A stretch of 64,000 nucleotides of DNA from Cercis canadensis (taxonomy: Eukaryota > Streptophyta > Magnoliopsida > Fabales > Fabaceae). The translations under genes and the position numbers were made by a program. Location: the NCBI GenBank assembly GCA_003255065.1, contig QAOA01007318.1, positions 800,356-864,355 of the forward strand, written 5' to 3'. This document shows positions 49,648 to 60,198 of the stretch, piece after piece. Under the pieces are notes generated by a model that worked only from the letters and a program-made list of their open reading frames with translations, was not told where the DNA came from and did not search any database. Within the stretch, counting starts at the first letter, position 1. Every line of letters starts with the position of its first letter.

Positions 49648-52014
49648 TTAAAGCATGCTATCAGCACGAGATGGCAATCTTCTGAAGAAATTGCTGGGCA
49701 CTGAGGGTAGTTTGCTTCGGAATCTGGGATGGCGGAGGCAGAAAATGCCTACAACAGAAGCAATCATCTTGAAAGGTGTTATGTATAGTGCCACAGCTGC
49801 AATAAGGCAGAAAATGACAAAGAGGCATGTTGCTCTTGGGTCTCTCCAACTTAGCAAAGCATGAAACCTCTCACCCTGAGTTGCAATATCTCCCACTACA
49901 GTTTGAATCCTTCCAGCCACACTCCTAAGCCTATCATACCTCATTCTTACCACATCCTGAGGTTTAGATGTGGGGAAAGTGTCAAACTCTTCATCTAGTT
50001 CATCTGGGTGAGCTGCTTCTGCCCATGACATTTTATTATCCATGTGAGGAGGATGCCTAGGCCTGTTTCTGAAATTCCATACTCCAATGAGAAACATATA
50101 TAGGAAGATAGTGGGGAGGATCAATTCTGGGTAGCAGATTAATATGAAGAAGAGAACATGAACTAGAATGGAGGTGACTGGGTTCTTCCAGTGTTGAACC
50201 TCATCGAGCCATTTGCACATGGAGATTGCACCTGAAAATAGAGATACAATTCTGAAGAAATTAGCTTTGCTTCTTCTCAAGCTCCACATATGAGAGTCCA
50301 CATCCAGCATGTACTCCACAACTTCTTTCCTCAGAGGTGGCTCTGCTCTGCCAAGCCTTACAGCTACAATGTTCATAGCCTGGTATCTCAAGCTGTCTAA
50401 TTGGTTCACAGTGAATGGATGTAAGTAATGCATTTTTGGGAGTAATGGGTGCCCATAAAGGTAAATTATGTGAGCTAGGGAGAGGCAAGTAAAGCGAACA
50501 GCTAATTGCAGTTCCCCCATCTTCTTCAATCCAGTGGGCTTTAGAACTAGTAGTGGATAGGAATTAGTGTAAATCCTATCCATTTCCAAGGTTGATAGAC
50601 GAATTCTTACCTTTCCAATTTTGGAATCGATTTTGGCTCCGCTTCCTGTTGTTGGCTTCTCGTTGCCACCCAAATGGCAATTGTCAAAAACTCCCAGTGT
50701 TATCACAGTACAAGGGTCATAAACTTCCCATGTGTATTGTTCATTCCATTTGGGATTGAAGCTGTCAGTGATTGTTCTGGTTCTCACCCATTTCAGTCCA
50801 TACTTGGCTACACAATAAGCATCTGTGCCTCCCTTGCCATCAAGCAGCCCTTGAGCGCTCAATATTCCCACTTCAAGAATGCCTATGGGCTGCTTCCACA
50901 GCTGCCTAGCAGTTGGCCTTGTATCACTTATATACATTGTGGATTCATCTAGAACATGATAGGCACCTTCAAGACACACTCTCAGGTGAATTCTGCTGGA
51001 GAATTTCAGTTCATGCCTCTTGTCTCCCTCAAGAGCACCAAAACCAAATCTTTCAAGATTGAACCACCGAGAATATACTGCCCGGTGATCCAAACGCCTC
51101 TCAAACATGTTGAGTGGTAAGGTTTTCGTCCCCACAACTTCATCTTTTGCAGAAGTCACTTTGTTATTCACTGAGAGCACCAGGTCTTCTTCAAATGGCT
51201 CTGCTGCTACAAACATTAGATCCTCGTTCCAGAATGGATTAGGGGTTCTTGTTGGGCATAACTTAGTCTTGAGCACTTGATGTCCAACTTGAGCCTTTAC
51301 AAAAACTTGTGGTGGCTGGCTTTTATCTCGTGATTCTATATCCTGAGCTTCAATCACATTAACTCTGACATACCAGAGTTTTGGTGAAACATAAACCTTT
51401 GATCGGATAGTATAAACTCCCTCTCCCTGAACTAAAGCAGAATCTGAATGCCATGATTCTGGGAATGCTTCATCAGCTTGTGTTCCCATCCAAACTGCAA
51501 GCATGACTTGTCCCCGGACCTTGGTTTCCCCCTTCCTATCCTCCAGTCTATACCACTGAGGAGCTAAAGGGCTATCTGGAGGAACTCTAGTTGGCACTTC
51601 ATGCATGTCAAACACCACCTTGCCTATGTAGTCATCTCTGGGTACCATCTCTCTGTCTCGAACATAAACTTCAACTACTGAAGATTGTATCTTGTCTTTT
51701 GAGAATGCAAAAACCTGCTTCCACTCGGGGTTGCTCCTGTTCTCAAAGTGTCTTGTTTTGCCTTTATAGTTTCCCACTTTCACTTCTACATAAGGATCAC
51801 AACTTGCTGTGACAGGATTTGGGGGCAAGTCTTTGGCTTTCACAACTCGAACATAGAGATAAAACATCTGTTCAACCAGGTCGTAAGTGCTTGTCGCTCT
51901 TTCACCGGAAATCCACCCACGTTGTCCTCCATGGGGCCACCGTTCGCCCAGTTCAGGTTTTGTGTCTTTCAACTTGTAATCGTCTTGGTGGTTTGAAGCT
52001 GCTTGAGAACTCAT
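49648..52014 (-). CDS. FTIP1: FT-interacting protein 1, MCTP family
   Basis: A single 788-codon frame, start ATG at 52014. The N-terminus (DDYKLKDTKPELGERWPHGG) and the rest agree with FTIP1/MCTP1 (At5g06850), about the same length as the Arabidopsis protein. Three C2 domains lie at about 50-150, 213-310 and 378-495. The first has CDPYVEV and DREMVPRDD loops; the second has PPQVFV in place of DPY and may not bind calcium. The PRT_C region carries two hydrophobic hairpins near 611-647 and 728-760 and ends RRLPSRADSML. In Arabidopsis FTIP1 moves FT protein from companion cells to sieve elements at ER and plasmodesmata. The gene is a diverged paralogue of the MCTP at 25763, read in the opposite direction. 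Confidence 0.95.
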   Translation of the reverse strand: MSSQAASNHQDDYKLKDTKPELGERWPHGGQRGWISGERATSTYDLVEQMFYLYVRVVKAKDLPPNPVTASCDPYVEVKVGNYKGKTRHFENRSNPEWKQVFAFSKDKIQSSVVEVYVRDREMVPRDDYIGKVVFDMHEVPTRVPPDSPLAPQWYRLEDRKGETKVRGQVMLAVWMGTQADEAFPESWHSDSALVQGEGVYTIRSKVYVSPKLWYVRVNVIEAQDIESRDKSQPPQVFVKAQVGHQVLKTKLCPTRTPNPFWNEDLMFVAAEPFEEDLVLSVNNKVTSAKDEVVGTKTLPLNMFERRLDHRAVYSRWFNLERFGFGALEGDKRHELKFSSRIHLRVCLEGAYHVLDESTMYISDTRPTARQLWKQPIGILEVGILSAQGLLDGKGGTDAYCVAKYGLKWVRTRTITDSFNPKWNEQYTWEVYDPCTVITLGVFDNCHLGGNEKPTTGSGAKIDSKIGKVRIRLSTLEMDRIYTNSYPLLVLKPTGLKKMGELQLAVRFTCLSLAHIIYLYGHPLLPKMHYLHPFTVNQLDSLRYQAMNIVAVRLGRAEPPLRKEVVEYMLDVDSHMWSLRRSKANFFRIVSLFSGAISMCKWLDEVQHWKNPVTSILVHVLFFILICYPELILPTIFLYMFLIGVWNFRNRPRHPPHMDNKMSWAEAAHPDELDEEFDTFPTSKPQDVVRMRYDRLRSVAGRIQTVVGDIATQGERFHALLSWRDPRATCLFVIFCLIAAVALYITPFKMIASVVGIFCLRHPRFRSKLPSVPSNFFRRLPSRADSML

Positions 52015-53500
52015 TGTCGTCTAGTGCTCTTCCTCTGAAAGCTTTACCTTTCAAATTTCTTCTTGCAGCAAAACCTCTATTGTCATGTGCCTTGGGGCTA
52101 AATGATCTTTGATTTTTCAAGTTTCCTGATATCTTCCGCTGTCTCTTTGGACAAATTAGCACCAGCAGATTAAATTACTGCTGGAGCTTTGAATAAGCTG
52201 AAGTATCTTCGAGCGTTGATATTGTCACCTGAAATAGTAAAATTGAGATGGTGAAAACTAAAAACAAATATAGACTCTTTGAGCGTTGAGATGTCGACTC
52301 TGTACTTTCTCTCGCCTTTGAGGCTTTGACATGAAAGGAAGTCTTGTTTACAGTCTTCAGTGATCTTCCATTCTTCCCTTATTTGTAATTTAATTCTTTT
52401 CACCATCAAGCTTTATCTCCCCACTAAACCTCCAATGTTTCTTTCATTTCTATATCATGATCTCAGTGATAATTTCAAGACACTTTGGGGATTATTTTTT
52501 CACTCTTGCTCCCAAACGCGCTTGAGTCTCAGCCAACTATCTCTCTCTTTGTTGTTTATTTTTATGTTTACTTTCTCAAAGCCAACTTCTCTAACTCCTG
52601 CCAACCAAAAACTTCTCTAACTTTACTTAGCTTTGCTTTTGTGGGCATCTTCCATCTTCAATCCCAGCATCATAATATGTCTTTGTTTACAAAAAAAAAG
52701 CACATTAATATTTACTAGAGAAAAAAAAGAGTTAACAGGGACTTACAGTAAAGATTTTGATTAAGGGTAACGTGCTGTCTAAATTGTGCTAGAGGAATAT
52801 TGGTACATTTGCTTTGTTTAAACGCATTAAATGAGGCCGGGACCATGGTTACCCAGTATGAAAGTAGAGATAAGAAAAGGCACTTGTTGAAATTCCACAA
52901 TTTTGTAAAAGACATTACTGATGCCCCACTTTAGAGACAAAGATACTCTTTTTAGAATAAAATACAATTAGACTAGAACAGGTAATCTTTGCTCCTTTTC
53001 CTAGATTCTTTCGGCTTTCTTTCATAACTTTCCATACCAGAGATACCATATTGCCCTCCTATCGTGTTGATTTGGGATTTTTCTGGCTCATGAGACATGG
53101 CTATTCTAGTAATTGGATTTGACCTGCCTCAGTTAGGTTGAAATTGTATAACCAATTTGCTTTCATCTGCAGCATAGCGAATATGGAGAGAAAGACAGTT
53201 AGCCAATAACAAAGAAGTTGAAAGAGGTAAAGCTGTATGCTGAAAGCATGAGAGAAAGCTTATAGAGTAAGTGACCCTCCCAAAGATGCTTGACAACATT
53301 ATTCTCTCCTCTTTATTCGCCTTTTACTAATTTCCTGCTAAACTTTAAAATTGTTGCTAGTGGATGGTATCTGAAACTCTAGAATTTTAATCCAATTCCT
53401 TCACTCCACCCTCTACTTTATGGGAATGAATTGAGAGTGTTCTGCTATTGGGTATTAGTACTATATCCACAAACACAATACATAAATCAGCAAAACCAGT
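52015..53500 (-). promoter_or_regulatory. Upstream region of FTIP1
   Basis: This is the 5' flank of FTIP1, read leftward. A possible leader intron acceptor (TATTTCAG on the minus strand, about 52230) is visible, but its donor is uncertain. CT-rich tracts at about 52500-52560 would be GA-rich on the coding strand. No other gene was recognised. Confidence 0.35.
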
Positions 53501-53504
53501 ATAT

Positions 53505-53655
53505 CCGGCCCAATACCCGACTTCTTGGCCCAACTCGAAAACCTCCAACAGCCTCCCTTTCCAAGTTGCCTAAGCTCTTGGGCCACAATAAGCTTACCGG
53601 CCCAATACCCTACTCATTTGGATCCTTCAAGAGCAACCCGGATCACTTACTTGGT
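53505..53655 (+). pseudogene. PGIP relic, LRR fragment
   Basis: The DNA reads CCGGCCCAATACCCGACTTC then TTGGCCCAACTC, and later in frame HNKLTGPIPYSFGSFKSNPD, nearly identical to residues of the intact PGIP at 59218. Only about 150 bases of the LRR region remain, with internal deletions and a lost frame. There is no start, signal peptide or cysteine caps. It marks an extra former member at the left edge of the PGIP cluster. Confidence 0.8.
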
Positions 53656-54806
53656 GCTACCATGCATGAAATATCTCAATTAATTAGCAGGCGTACTAAT
53701 TCTTATAAACTAGTACAATATATGTACAGAGGTNTTTAAAATCTCAGAAAACTGGCTGAAAATATTCTTACGGTTGAATAAAAAACAATATTTATAATAA
53801 TATTATTAATTAATGAGTTTTTTATAATAATTAATAATTAATTAATTAACATTTAATAAGTTGTTACACAAAGCTGCTTATTTTCTTTTTCAACATTTTT
53901 TAATACATATTTTTATTCGATCATTACTAAAATGAACTAGTCTAATTATGGGTTTATAAATGTAAACAAATATGACTGGATGAACTATATTTTTAATTAT
54001 TTGTGGAATATTAAACAAAAATTTTTTCTACAAGTCAAATAAAAAATTTAATATATTTTTAAATAATTATTGAATATGACTCATCTTTTTAAATTTTATC
54101 ATTTAAATTTTGCAATACTTTTTTGGCCATTGCATCTTAATACAGCATTATAGTTTGGTGCTACCATTCGTTAAAAGGTAAATTTTGATATAGTATCTGC
54201 ATAAACACAACCTGATTGATATTCCAATTCATATGCTAATATTTAAATAAAAAATATGTTTAAAATAACAAAAGAGATCATTTCTTAATTTATAGTTTAG
54301 TATAAATTATTTAGCAAAATATGACATGTAAAGGCAATTGTAATAACTCTCCAACGATCCCCTTCAATTTTTATTTTTTTAAAAAAAGTCTCCAAGACAA
54401 TATGATATTTAGTATAAAATAATCAACAAGTGAAAATTATATTTTGATTATATTTATTATCATCTACTTTAAAATCGGTTAATGCTACATATTTGTTTGG
54501 TCCTTGTTGCTACCAAGTGATAAGCTAGTTGATCAAGAATGTTCTCAGAGAGAACAAGCAACATTAGTCTTTAAGCCATAAGGGATAGGTGCCAACGCGA
54601 TGAAGAATCATATATCTTAACCCTATTAGAAAATAGTTTCAAGTAATTAGGCTAAATTTATATATATGTTGATAGTTTATTCATCTATCATATTTTTTAA
54701 AGAGCTTGAAACATCTTCATTTTTTGTTTGTGTCTTTTTATTTTTTATTTTTTGGGTGCTGAAATCAATAACTTGCAACTTCGTACAACTTTTTCCCCTT
54801 TATGGT
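53656..54806. other. AT-rich spacer
   Basis: Very AT-rich, with TTAATTAA-type runs near 53800-53860 and an N at 53734. No gene or bounded transposon was seen. Confidence 0.45.
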
Positions 54807-55339
54807 TAGTGTTGTCAAACGGGCCAGCCCGCCCCGCCCCGTCTCAACCCATCACCCAAACGGGGGTGAGGCGGGTTGAGAAAGTCTCAACCCAATCCAA
54901 CCCACTATGGGTTGTGGGTTAGGCAGGCCAGCCCACAAAAAAAAAAAATAGTAACTAATAACAATTTAAATCAATGCTAAACATCAAATCAATGATAAAT
55001 AATTATCTATCACGTAATTCAAATTATCTAAGAGGACCAAAATTAATTAAATAGTATAATAAAGTAACAAACAATCATTAAAGAATAAGTCCAAGAAGAT
55101 CAATACCAACATGACAACATAATTTTTATAATAAAGATTAAAAATAAATAANATTTTTTTTTTTTAAAAAAAATTGACTAACGGGCCAGCCCACCTCAAC
55201 CTGCCACCAACCCTCAACCCAAACGGGGCGGGCTCAGAAACCCGCTTTTAAACGGGCCAGCAAAACTTTAACTCAACCCAACCTTTTTGCATAGCAGGGC
55301 GGGCCAACCCAACGGGCCCAACCCATTTTGACACCTCTA
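54807..55339. mobile_element. hAT-like non-autonomous element, about 530 bp
   Basis: The left end TAGTGTTGTCAAACGGGCC and the reverse complement of the right end TAGAGGTGTCAAAATGGGTT form short imperfect inverted ends. Subterminal blocks on both sides are rich in GGGCCAGCCC, GGGCGGG and CAACCCAA in opposing orientation, with an AT-rich centre (N at 55152). TAGRGGTGTCAAA ends and such subterminal repeats are typical of plant hAT MITEs. No clear 8-bp target duplication was found, so the call is tentative. Confidence 0.6.
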
Positions 55340-55817
55340 GCTCTACTTGTGCTTAGTGTTTTATCTTTGTTAATTTCCTACGTCCTGGGCGACAACCATG
55401 TTCAAATTAGATCCTCACTCTCTTACACATTCTTTCCAACCAAACGTATAGAGAACTTCTTCAACGATTACACGTGACATATTTGAGCCAGAGAGCTTAT
55501 TTAGTGATCCCTGAAATTAATAATAATTAAAAAAAGGATCCCTCAAATTAATAAATTATACACATTACGTGTTTTATGTGGGGGAGGGTTATGCAGTGAT
55601 GGGTTTATATGTAGCGTGGTGGAATGAGAGCAAAGACTTGACATTTGAGCAAAACTTTGACATGCTCTGTTGAATGTATAAACAATTTAAATATTATATC
55701 CTGGTTTTTGACCTACCTGTCTCTAGAAATTAGACGCTTCCGTCATTTCAAACATCAACATCACATTATCAAATGCCACTAGCTTGCACTTGCAGTATCT
55801 TCCCACCGCATCTATCC
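55340..55817 (+). promoter_or_regulatory. Promoter region of the first intact PGIP
   Basis: The 480 bases above the PGIP TATA box contain several TTGAC cores (about 55637, 55660) and a full W-box TTGACC at 55708-55713, the binding core of WRKY factors. That fits a pathogen-responsive gene, but function is inferred from the motif only. Confidence 0.35.
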
Positions 55818-55824
55818 TATAAAT
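55818..55824 (+). promoter_or_regulatory. TATA box of the first PGIP
   Basis: TATAAAT in the context CTATCCTATAAAT lies 58 bases before the ATG, implying a 5' UTR of only some 25 bases. The second PGIP has the same arrangement. Confidence 0.65.
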
Positions 55825-55875
55825 TTTTGCCTCCTCCCGTTTCTCACCCAAAAATTGGCATCTATCAGTATCACC

Positions 55876-56871
55876 ATGTTTCGCTTATGCTTGCTCTTAA
55901 TATTGCTCTCTCTCTGCCCCTCCCTCTCCCTCTCCCTCTCCGAGCGCTGCAACCCAAAAGACAAAAAAGTCCTCCTCCAAATCAAGAAAGATCTCAACAA
56001 TCCATACCTCCTCGCCTCATGGAACCCAGATACCGATTGCTGCGGCTGGTACACTGTCAAATGCGATTCCAAAACGCACCGCATCATCTCTCTGGTCATT
56101 CTATCTTCTGTACCGGACACCAATTTCTCTGCTCAAATCCCACCCTCCGTCGGTGACCTCCCTTACCTGGAGACCCTTGAATTCCACAAGCTCCCCAACC
56201 TCACAGGCCCAATCCAGCCCACTATAGCCAAACTCAGCCACCTCAAATTCCTCCGCATCACCTGGACCAATCTGTCAGGCCCAGTACCCAGCTTCTTAGC
56301 CCAGCTCAAAAACCTCACTTTCCTGGACCTCTCCTTCAACAATCTCACAGGCCCAATCCCAGCCTCGCTCTCTGAATTGCCTAATCTGAACGCTCTTCAC
56401 TTGGACCGCAACAAGCTTACCGGCTCAATACCCGACTCAGTCGGATCCTTCAAGAACGTGCCGGGTCTTTACCTCTCACACAACCAACTAACGGGGACAA
56501 TTCCAGCTTCCTTAGGAAAGTTAGACTTCGACGTCATTGACTTGTCTCGCAACAAGCTCCAAGGCGACGCCTCAGTGCTTTTCGGATCCAACAAGACGAC
56601 GCAGATAATTGACGTGTCCAGGAACTCATTGACGTTTGATCTCACAAAGGTGGAGTTCCCCAAGAGCTTGACATCATTGGATCTAAACCACAATAACATC
56701 AACGGGAGTCTTCCCGTGGGATTGACCGCACTGGATTTGCAATTATTCAATGTGAGTTATAACAGGCTCTGTGGTCAAATTCCGGTGGGTGGCAAGTTGC
56801 AGAGCTTCGACATATATTCGTATTTGCATAACAAGTGCTTGTGTGGCTCTCCGCTTCCCACATGCAAGTGA
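55876..56871 (+). CDS. PGIP: Polygalacturonase-inhibiting protein (LRR)
   Basis: 331 residues, intronless. The ATG at 55876 is chosen because the upstream in-frame extension to 55855 has no ATG and the signal peptide begins MFRLCLLLILL. After a signal peptide of about 22 residues (tail SLSLSLS) comes the N-cap CNPKDKKVLLQIKKDL with NPYLLASW and the TDCCGWY cysteines, then about ten extracellular LRRs of LxGxIPxxL type (GPVPSFLAQLKNLTFLDLSF), and the C-cap ending CLCGSPLPTCK. Several N-glycosylation sites (NLT, NLS, NKT, NVS) are present. PGIPs are secreted to the cell wall, where they inhibit fungal and insect endopolygalacturonases and favour oligogalacturonides that trigger defence. At5g06860 and At5g06870 are the positional equivalents. 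It is the more GC-rich of the two intact copies. Confidence 0.96.
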   Translation: MFRLCLLLILLSLCPSLSLSLSERCNPKDKKVLLQIKKDLNNPYLLASWNPDTDCCGWYTVKCDSKTHRIISLVILSSVPDTNFSAQIPPSVGDLPYLETLEFHKLPNLTGPIQPTIAKLSHLKFLRITWTNLSGPVPSFLAQLKNLTFLDLSFNNLTGPIPASLSELPNLNALHLDRNKLTGSIPDSVGSFKNVPGLYLSHNQLTGTIPASLGKLDFDVIDLSRNKLQGDASVLFGSNKTTQIIDVSRNSLTFDLTKVEFPKSLTSLDLNHNNINGSLPVGLTALDLQLFNVSYNRLCGQIPVGGKLQSFDIYSYLHNKCLCGSPLPTCK

Positions 56872-56928
56872 TAGAAGAGGTCTATCAATATTCCACGAAA
56901 TGACTACGTAATCTCTGTAGTGTTATGC

Positions 56929-56934
56929 AATAAA
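56929..56934 (+). terminator. AATAAA poly(A) signal of the first PGIP
   Basis: AATAAA lies 58 bases after the stop codon, a normal distance for a plant poly(A) signal. Confidence 0.5.
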
Positions 56935-59166
56935 AAAGCGGAGTCTGTTGATTTACCAGCATTTGAATATGGGATTAATTTGGATCTTCAATTATCACTC
57001 ACTATATTGTATATTCCTATCTTCCATGCTTACAAGTCTATCCAGATTTTTAGATTAGTAACACCTGTCATTTTTCATTCACTAATTAAACAGTTATTAT
57101 CACTTACCATATATTACAGCTGCATATCATGAAGACCATAAAATAAATAGCTGATCTATCATAGTAGAATTTTAAGATCAGTTTCTATTAATTACTCCAA
57201 TTTCTTACAAAAGCAAAAATTATTAACAGTTTGCCAAAAATATCATTTTAGTAGGCTTTTAGTAAAAAGTTATAATTCAAACTCACAAGCTATCAAATCT
57301 ACGTATGAACAACATAAGGAGTACTGCCGACCAGCTTCATTTTTCTTTTTGAAATTAAAAGGGCACTAATATTGGGTGACTTAGGAATTAGTACATTTCT
57401 AGTGAAATCACTAAGACATAGTCACTAAAATTTACAATTTCATGTAATAAAATATTAAGACTTAGTAACACTTGGTCACTATTGGAAGGTAGCATCAAAT
57501 AAAAAGTGTATCAAAGTTTAGTTACATAAATTTAAATTTAATCTTAATTAGCAATATTACCTTTTTTAGTTTTTCAATTTAATTAATTTAGCCCAATTGT
57601 AACCTTCTGTTAATTAAGGTTGTTATATATATATATATATAAAAGACAAAAAACCTTGTAAATAAAAGGAAAACCAACCTAAGGAAAAAAAAAANAAAAA
57701 AAGTGCACCATATGGTTAGATTCCACATACTTATGAACATAAGACTTAGATTATTTCATTTACTTAAGAATATAACACTTAGATTCATTAGATTTCACTC
57801 ATTGCCAAATGTTTGTATTGTCTGTCATTTTACAAATTGACTTTTAAAAAATTGATCTAAATTAAAACTACCCTTAATTAAATTGCAAATTCAATTGAAT
57901 TAATATCAATTAGAAGATTTGTCCATGTTAAGATTCATATTGAAAATATAGTAAAATTTTCTTGGTTACTAGCTAGAATAGGAAATTATTATTTATGTTT
58001 AATGACTATTGGAAGGTAGCATTAAGTTAAAAATATATTAAAGTCTAGTTACTTGGAATTTAAGTATTAGGTGTATAACTTGTCTCTTCAATTTACAAAA
58101 AAAAAAAAAAAAGTCATCTTAGCCTTCATTAGCATTAGCAATATTACCTTTTTTAGTTTTTCAATTGGATTAATTTTGTCCAAATGTCCAGACTTTTAAC
58201 TTTTATTAATTATGCTGATATGACTATTATTATATCTCATTTTAATTTTATGTTAGTCTTAAATAATCGAAAGAATATATAGATAAACTAAAAAAAATAA
58301 AATAAAAGGAAATTTGTATAAAAAAAAAGGAAAACAAATAAGGGAAGCTTCTAAAGATAAGGAAAATAATGGAAAAAAAAGAAGAAGCTTGTAAACAAAA
58401 ACAGACAAATGAAAAAAGAAATGATCATTCAATTGGATTAATTTTGTCTAACTATGTTTTTATTCGTTCCCAAACTTGCCAATATCACATAATTTGAACC
58501 CATTTTAAAACACTCCCTTTATTCAATATAATGTTACCTTGTTTTGATGGAACGGCCGTAAACCAAAAGGTGGCTTAGTTGTCACCATATAATTAACTAA
58601 CTATTTGTTATTTGATGATCAAAGCAACCGCATGTCATAAAAAAGAACAAAGATGTGACAGTTTTAGAGGTTTTTGACAAAAAAGGTAATGGATTCAATG
58701 TTTTGTCCCACGTAACATTGTGTTGTGGGCAGGGTAAATGATTGATGATGGGAATGTCATAAATTAGAGGTATAGTGTTCGAACTTTGAACGTGTTAGTC
58801 GTTATTGACATTAGAGGAGCGCTTGATATAAGTGGCGGGCGTCAGCTGCCCTCCATATCCTACAGCTAATTAACTCGTTATTTTGTTTGTTATACTGATT
58901 AGATATCTAGAAATAGCATAGTCAAATTGAATTTGAGTTGCTTTGTTGTTTTTGGACCATCGACTTTGACTTTGGAACAAAATAGAATTGAGCTATCGTG
59001 ATCAAACAAGACATAATAAATAATAGACCAGCAGTGAGCTGTCTCAAGACGCCGCCGTCACTAGAGATATCATGTTATCCTCACTCACTAATAACTATCA
59101 TACAGCAAGCAATATCTTGAATGCTAACCTAGCTACCGCACTCATCTATCCTATCCTGTCCTATCC
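56935..59166. other. Spacer between the two intact PGIPs
   Basis: AT-rich, no coding sequence. It holds a diverged direct repeat (57477-57600 and 58005-58195, see separate entry), an A-run with N at 57695, and (TA)n at about 57625-57640. TTGACTTTGG-type TTGAC cores occur near 58960-58975 in the presumed promoter of the second PGIP. Confidence 0.5.
57477..58195. repeat. Two diverged direct repeats in the PGIP spacer
   Basis: ACTATTGGAAGGTAGCAT starts a block at about 57478 and again at about 58005. Both blocks later contain GCAATATTACCTTTTTTAG followed by TTTTTCAATT. The copies are in direct orientation about 530 bases apart and clearly diverged. Origin unknown; it may be a former transposon terminal repeat or an old local duplication. 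Confidence 0.65.
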
Positions 59167-59173
59167 TATAAAA
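59167..59173 (+). promoter_or_regulatory. TATA box of the second PGIP
   Basis: TATAAAA preceded by repeated CCTAT units (59147-59168) lies 51 bases before the ATG, as in the first PGIP. Confidence 0.65.
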
Positions 59174-59217
59174 CCCAACGCTTTCAACGTTCTATTTCGC
59201 ATCCCACTCCCACCACC

Positions 59218-60198
59218 ATGTTTCGCTTCTGCTTCCTCTTAATATTGCTATCTCCTGCACTCTCCGAACTGTGCAACCCACAAGACAAAAAAGTTCTCCT
59301 CCAAATTAAGAAAGATTTTAACAATCCATACCTGCTTGCCTCATGGAACCCAGACACTGATTGCTGCGACTGGTACACTGTCACATGCGATTCCAAAACG
59401 CACCGCATCAACTCTCTTGTCATTTTATCTTCTGTACCAGAGACCGATCTCTCTGGTCATATCCCACCTTCCGTGGGTGACCTCCCTTACCTGGAGACTC
59501 TTGAATTCCACAAGCTATCCAACCTCACTGGCCCAATCCAGCCCACTATCGCCAAGCTCACCAAACTCAAAACACTTACTATCAGCTGGACCAATGTATC
59601 CGGCCCAGCACCTGCCTTTTTGGCCCAATTAAAAAACCTCATGTTTTTGGACCTCTCCTTTAACAACCTTTCAGGCCCAATTCCACCCTCGCTTTACCAA
59701 TTGCCCAATCTATTATCTCTTCGTCTGGACCGCAACAAGCTTACCGGCCCAATCCCTTACTCATTCGGATCCTTCAAGAGCAACCCGGATCTTTACCTCT
59801 CACACAACCAGCTTTCGGGGACAATCCCAACGTCCTTGAACAACTTGAACTCCAACAGATTTGACTTGTCTCGAAACAAATTTGAAGGAGATGCTTCTAT
59901 GCTTTTCGGACCCAACAAAACAACGCAAATGGTTGATCTTTCGAGGAATTTGTTTGCGTTTGATCTGAGCAAGGTGCAGTTCCCAACGAGCTTGATATCG
60001 CTGGATCTGAATCACAATAAGATCTATGGGAGCATTCCTGTGGGATTGACCGCAGTGGATTTTTTGCAGGCCTTTAACGTTAGCTATAATAGGTTGTGTG
60101 GTCAGATTCCGGTGGGTGGGAGATTGCAGAGGTTCGATGTAGATTCGTATTTCCATAACAAGTGCTTGTGTGGATCTCCGCTTCCAAGCTGCAACTGA
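59218..60198 (+). CDS. PGIP: Polygalacturonase-inhibiting protein, second copy
   Basis: 326 residues, intronless. A short signal peptide (MFRFCFLLILLSPALS) precedes the N-cap ELCNPQDKKVLLQIKKDF and the TDCCDWY cysteine motif. About ten LRRs follow, for example GPIPPSLYQLPNLLSLRLDR, then the C-cap CLCGSPLPSCN. It is closely related to the copy at 55876 over the whole length, with differences concentrated in LRR face residues such as the TISWTNVSGPAPAFL repeat, the region that contacts polygalacturonases in the family. Length and cysteines are those of a functional PGIP. The pair is a tandem duplication. Which enzymes it inhibits cannot be read from the sequence. Confidence 0.96.
   Translation: MFRFCFLLILLSPALSELCNPQDKKVLLQIKKDFNNPYLLASWNPDTDCCDWYTVTCDSKTHRINSLVILSSVPETDLSGHIPPSVGDLPYLETLEFHKLSNLTGPIQPTIAKLTKLKTLTISWTNVSGPAPAFLAQLKNLMFLDLSFNNLSGPIPPSLYQLPNLLSLRLDRNKLTGPIPYSFGSFKSNPDLYLSHNQLSGTIPTSLNNLNSNRFDLSRNKFEGDASMLFGPNKTTQMVDLSRNLFAFDLSKVQFPTSLISLDLNHNKIYGSIPVGLTAVDFLQAFNVSYNRLCGQIPVGGRLQRFDVDSYFHNKCLCGSPLPSCN

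Noticed and set aside
55855-55875. Longer PGIP start with seven extra residues
   Set aside because: The extension begins with TTG, not ATG, and the signal peptide starts at the ATG at 55876.
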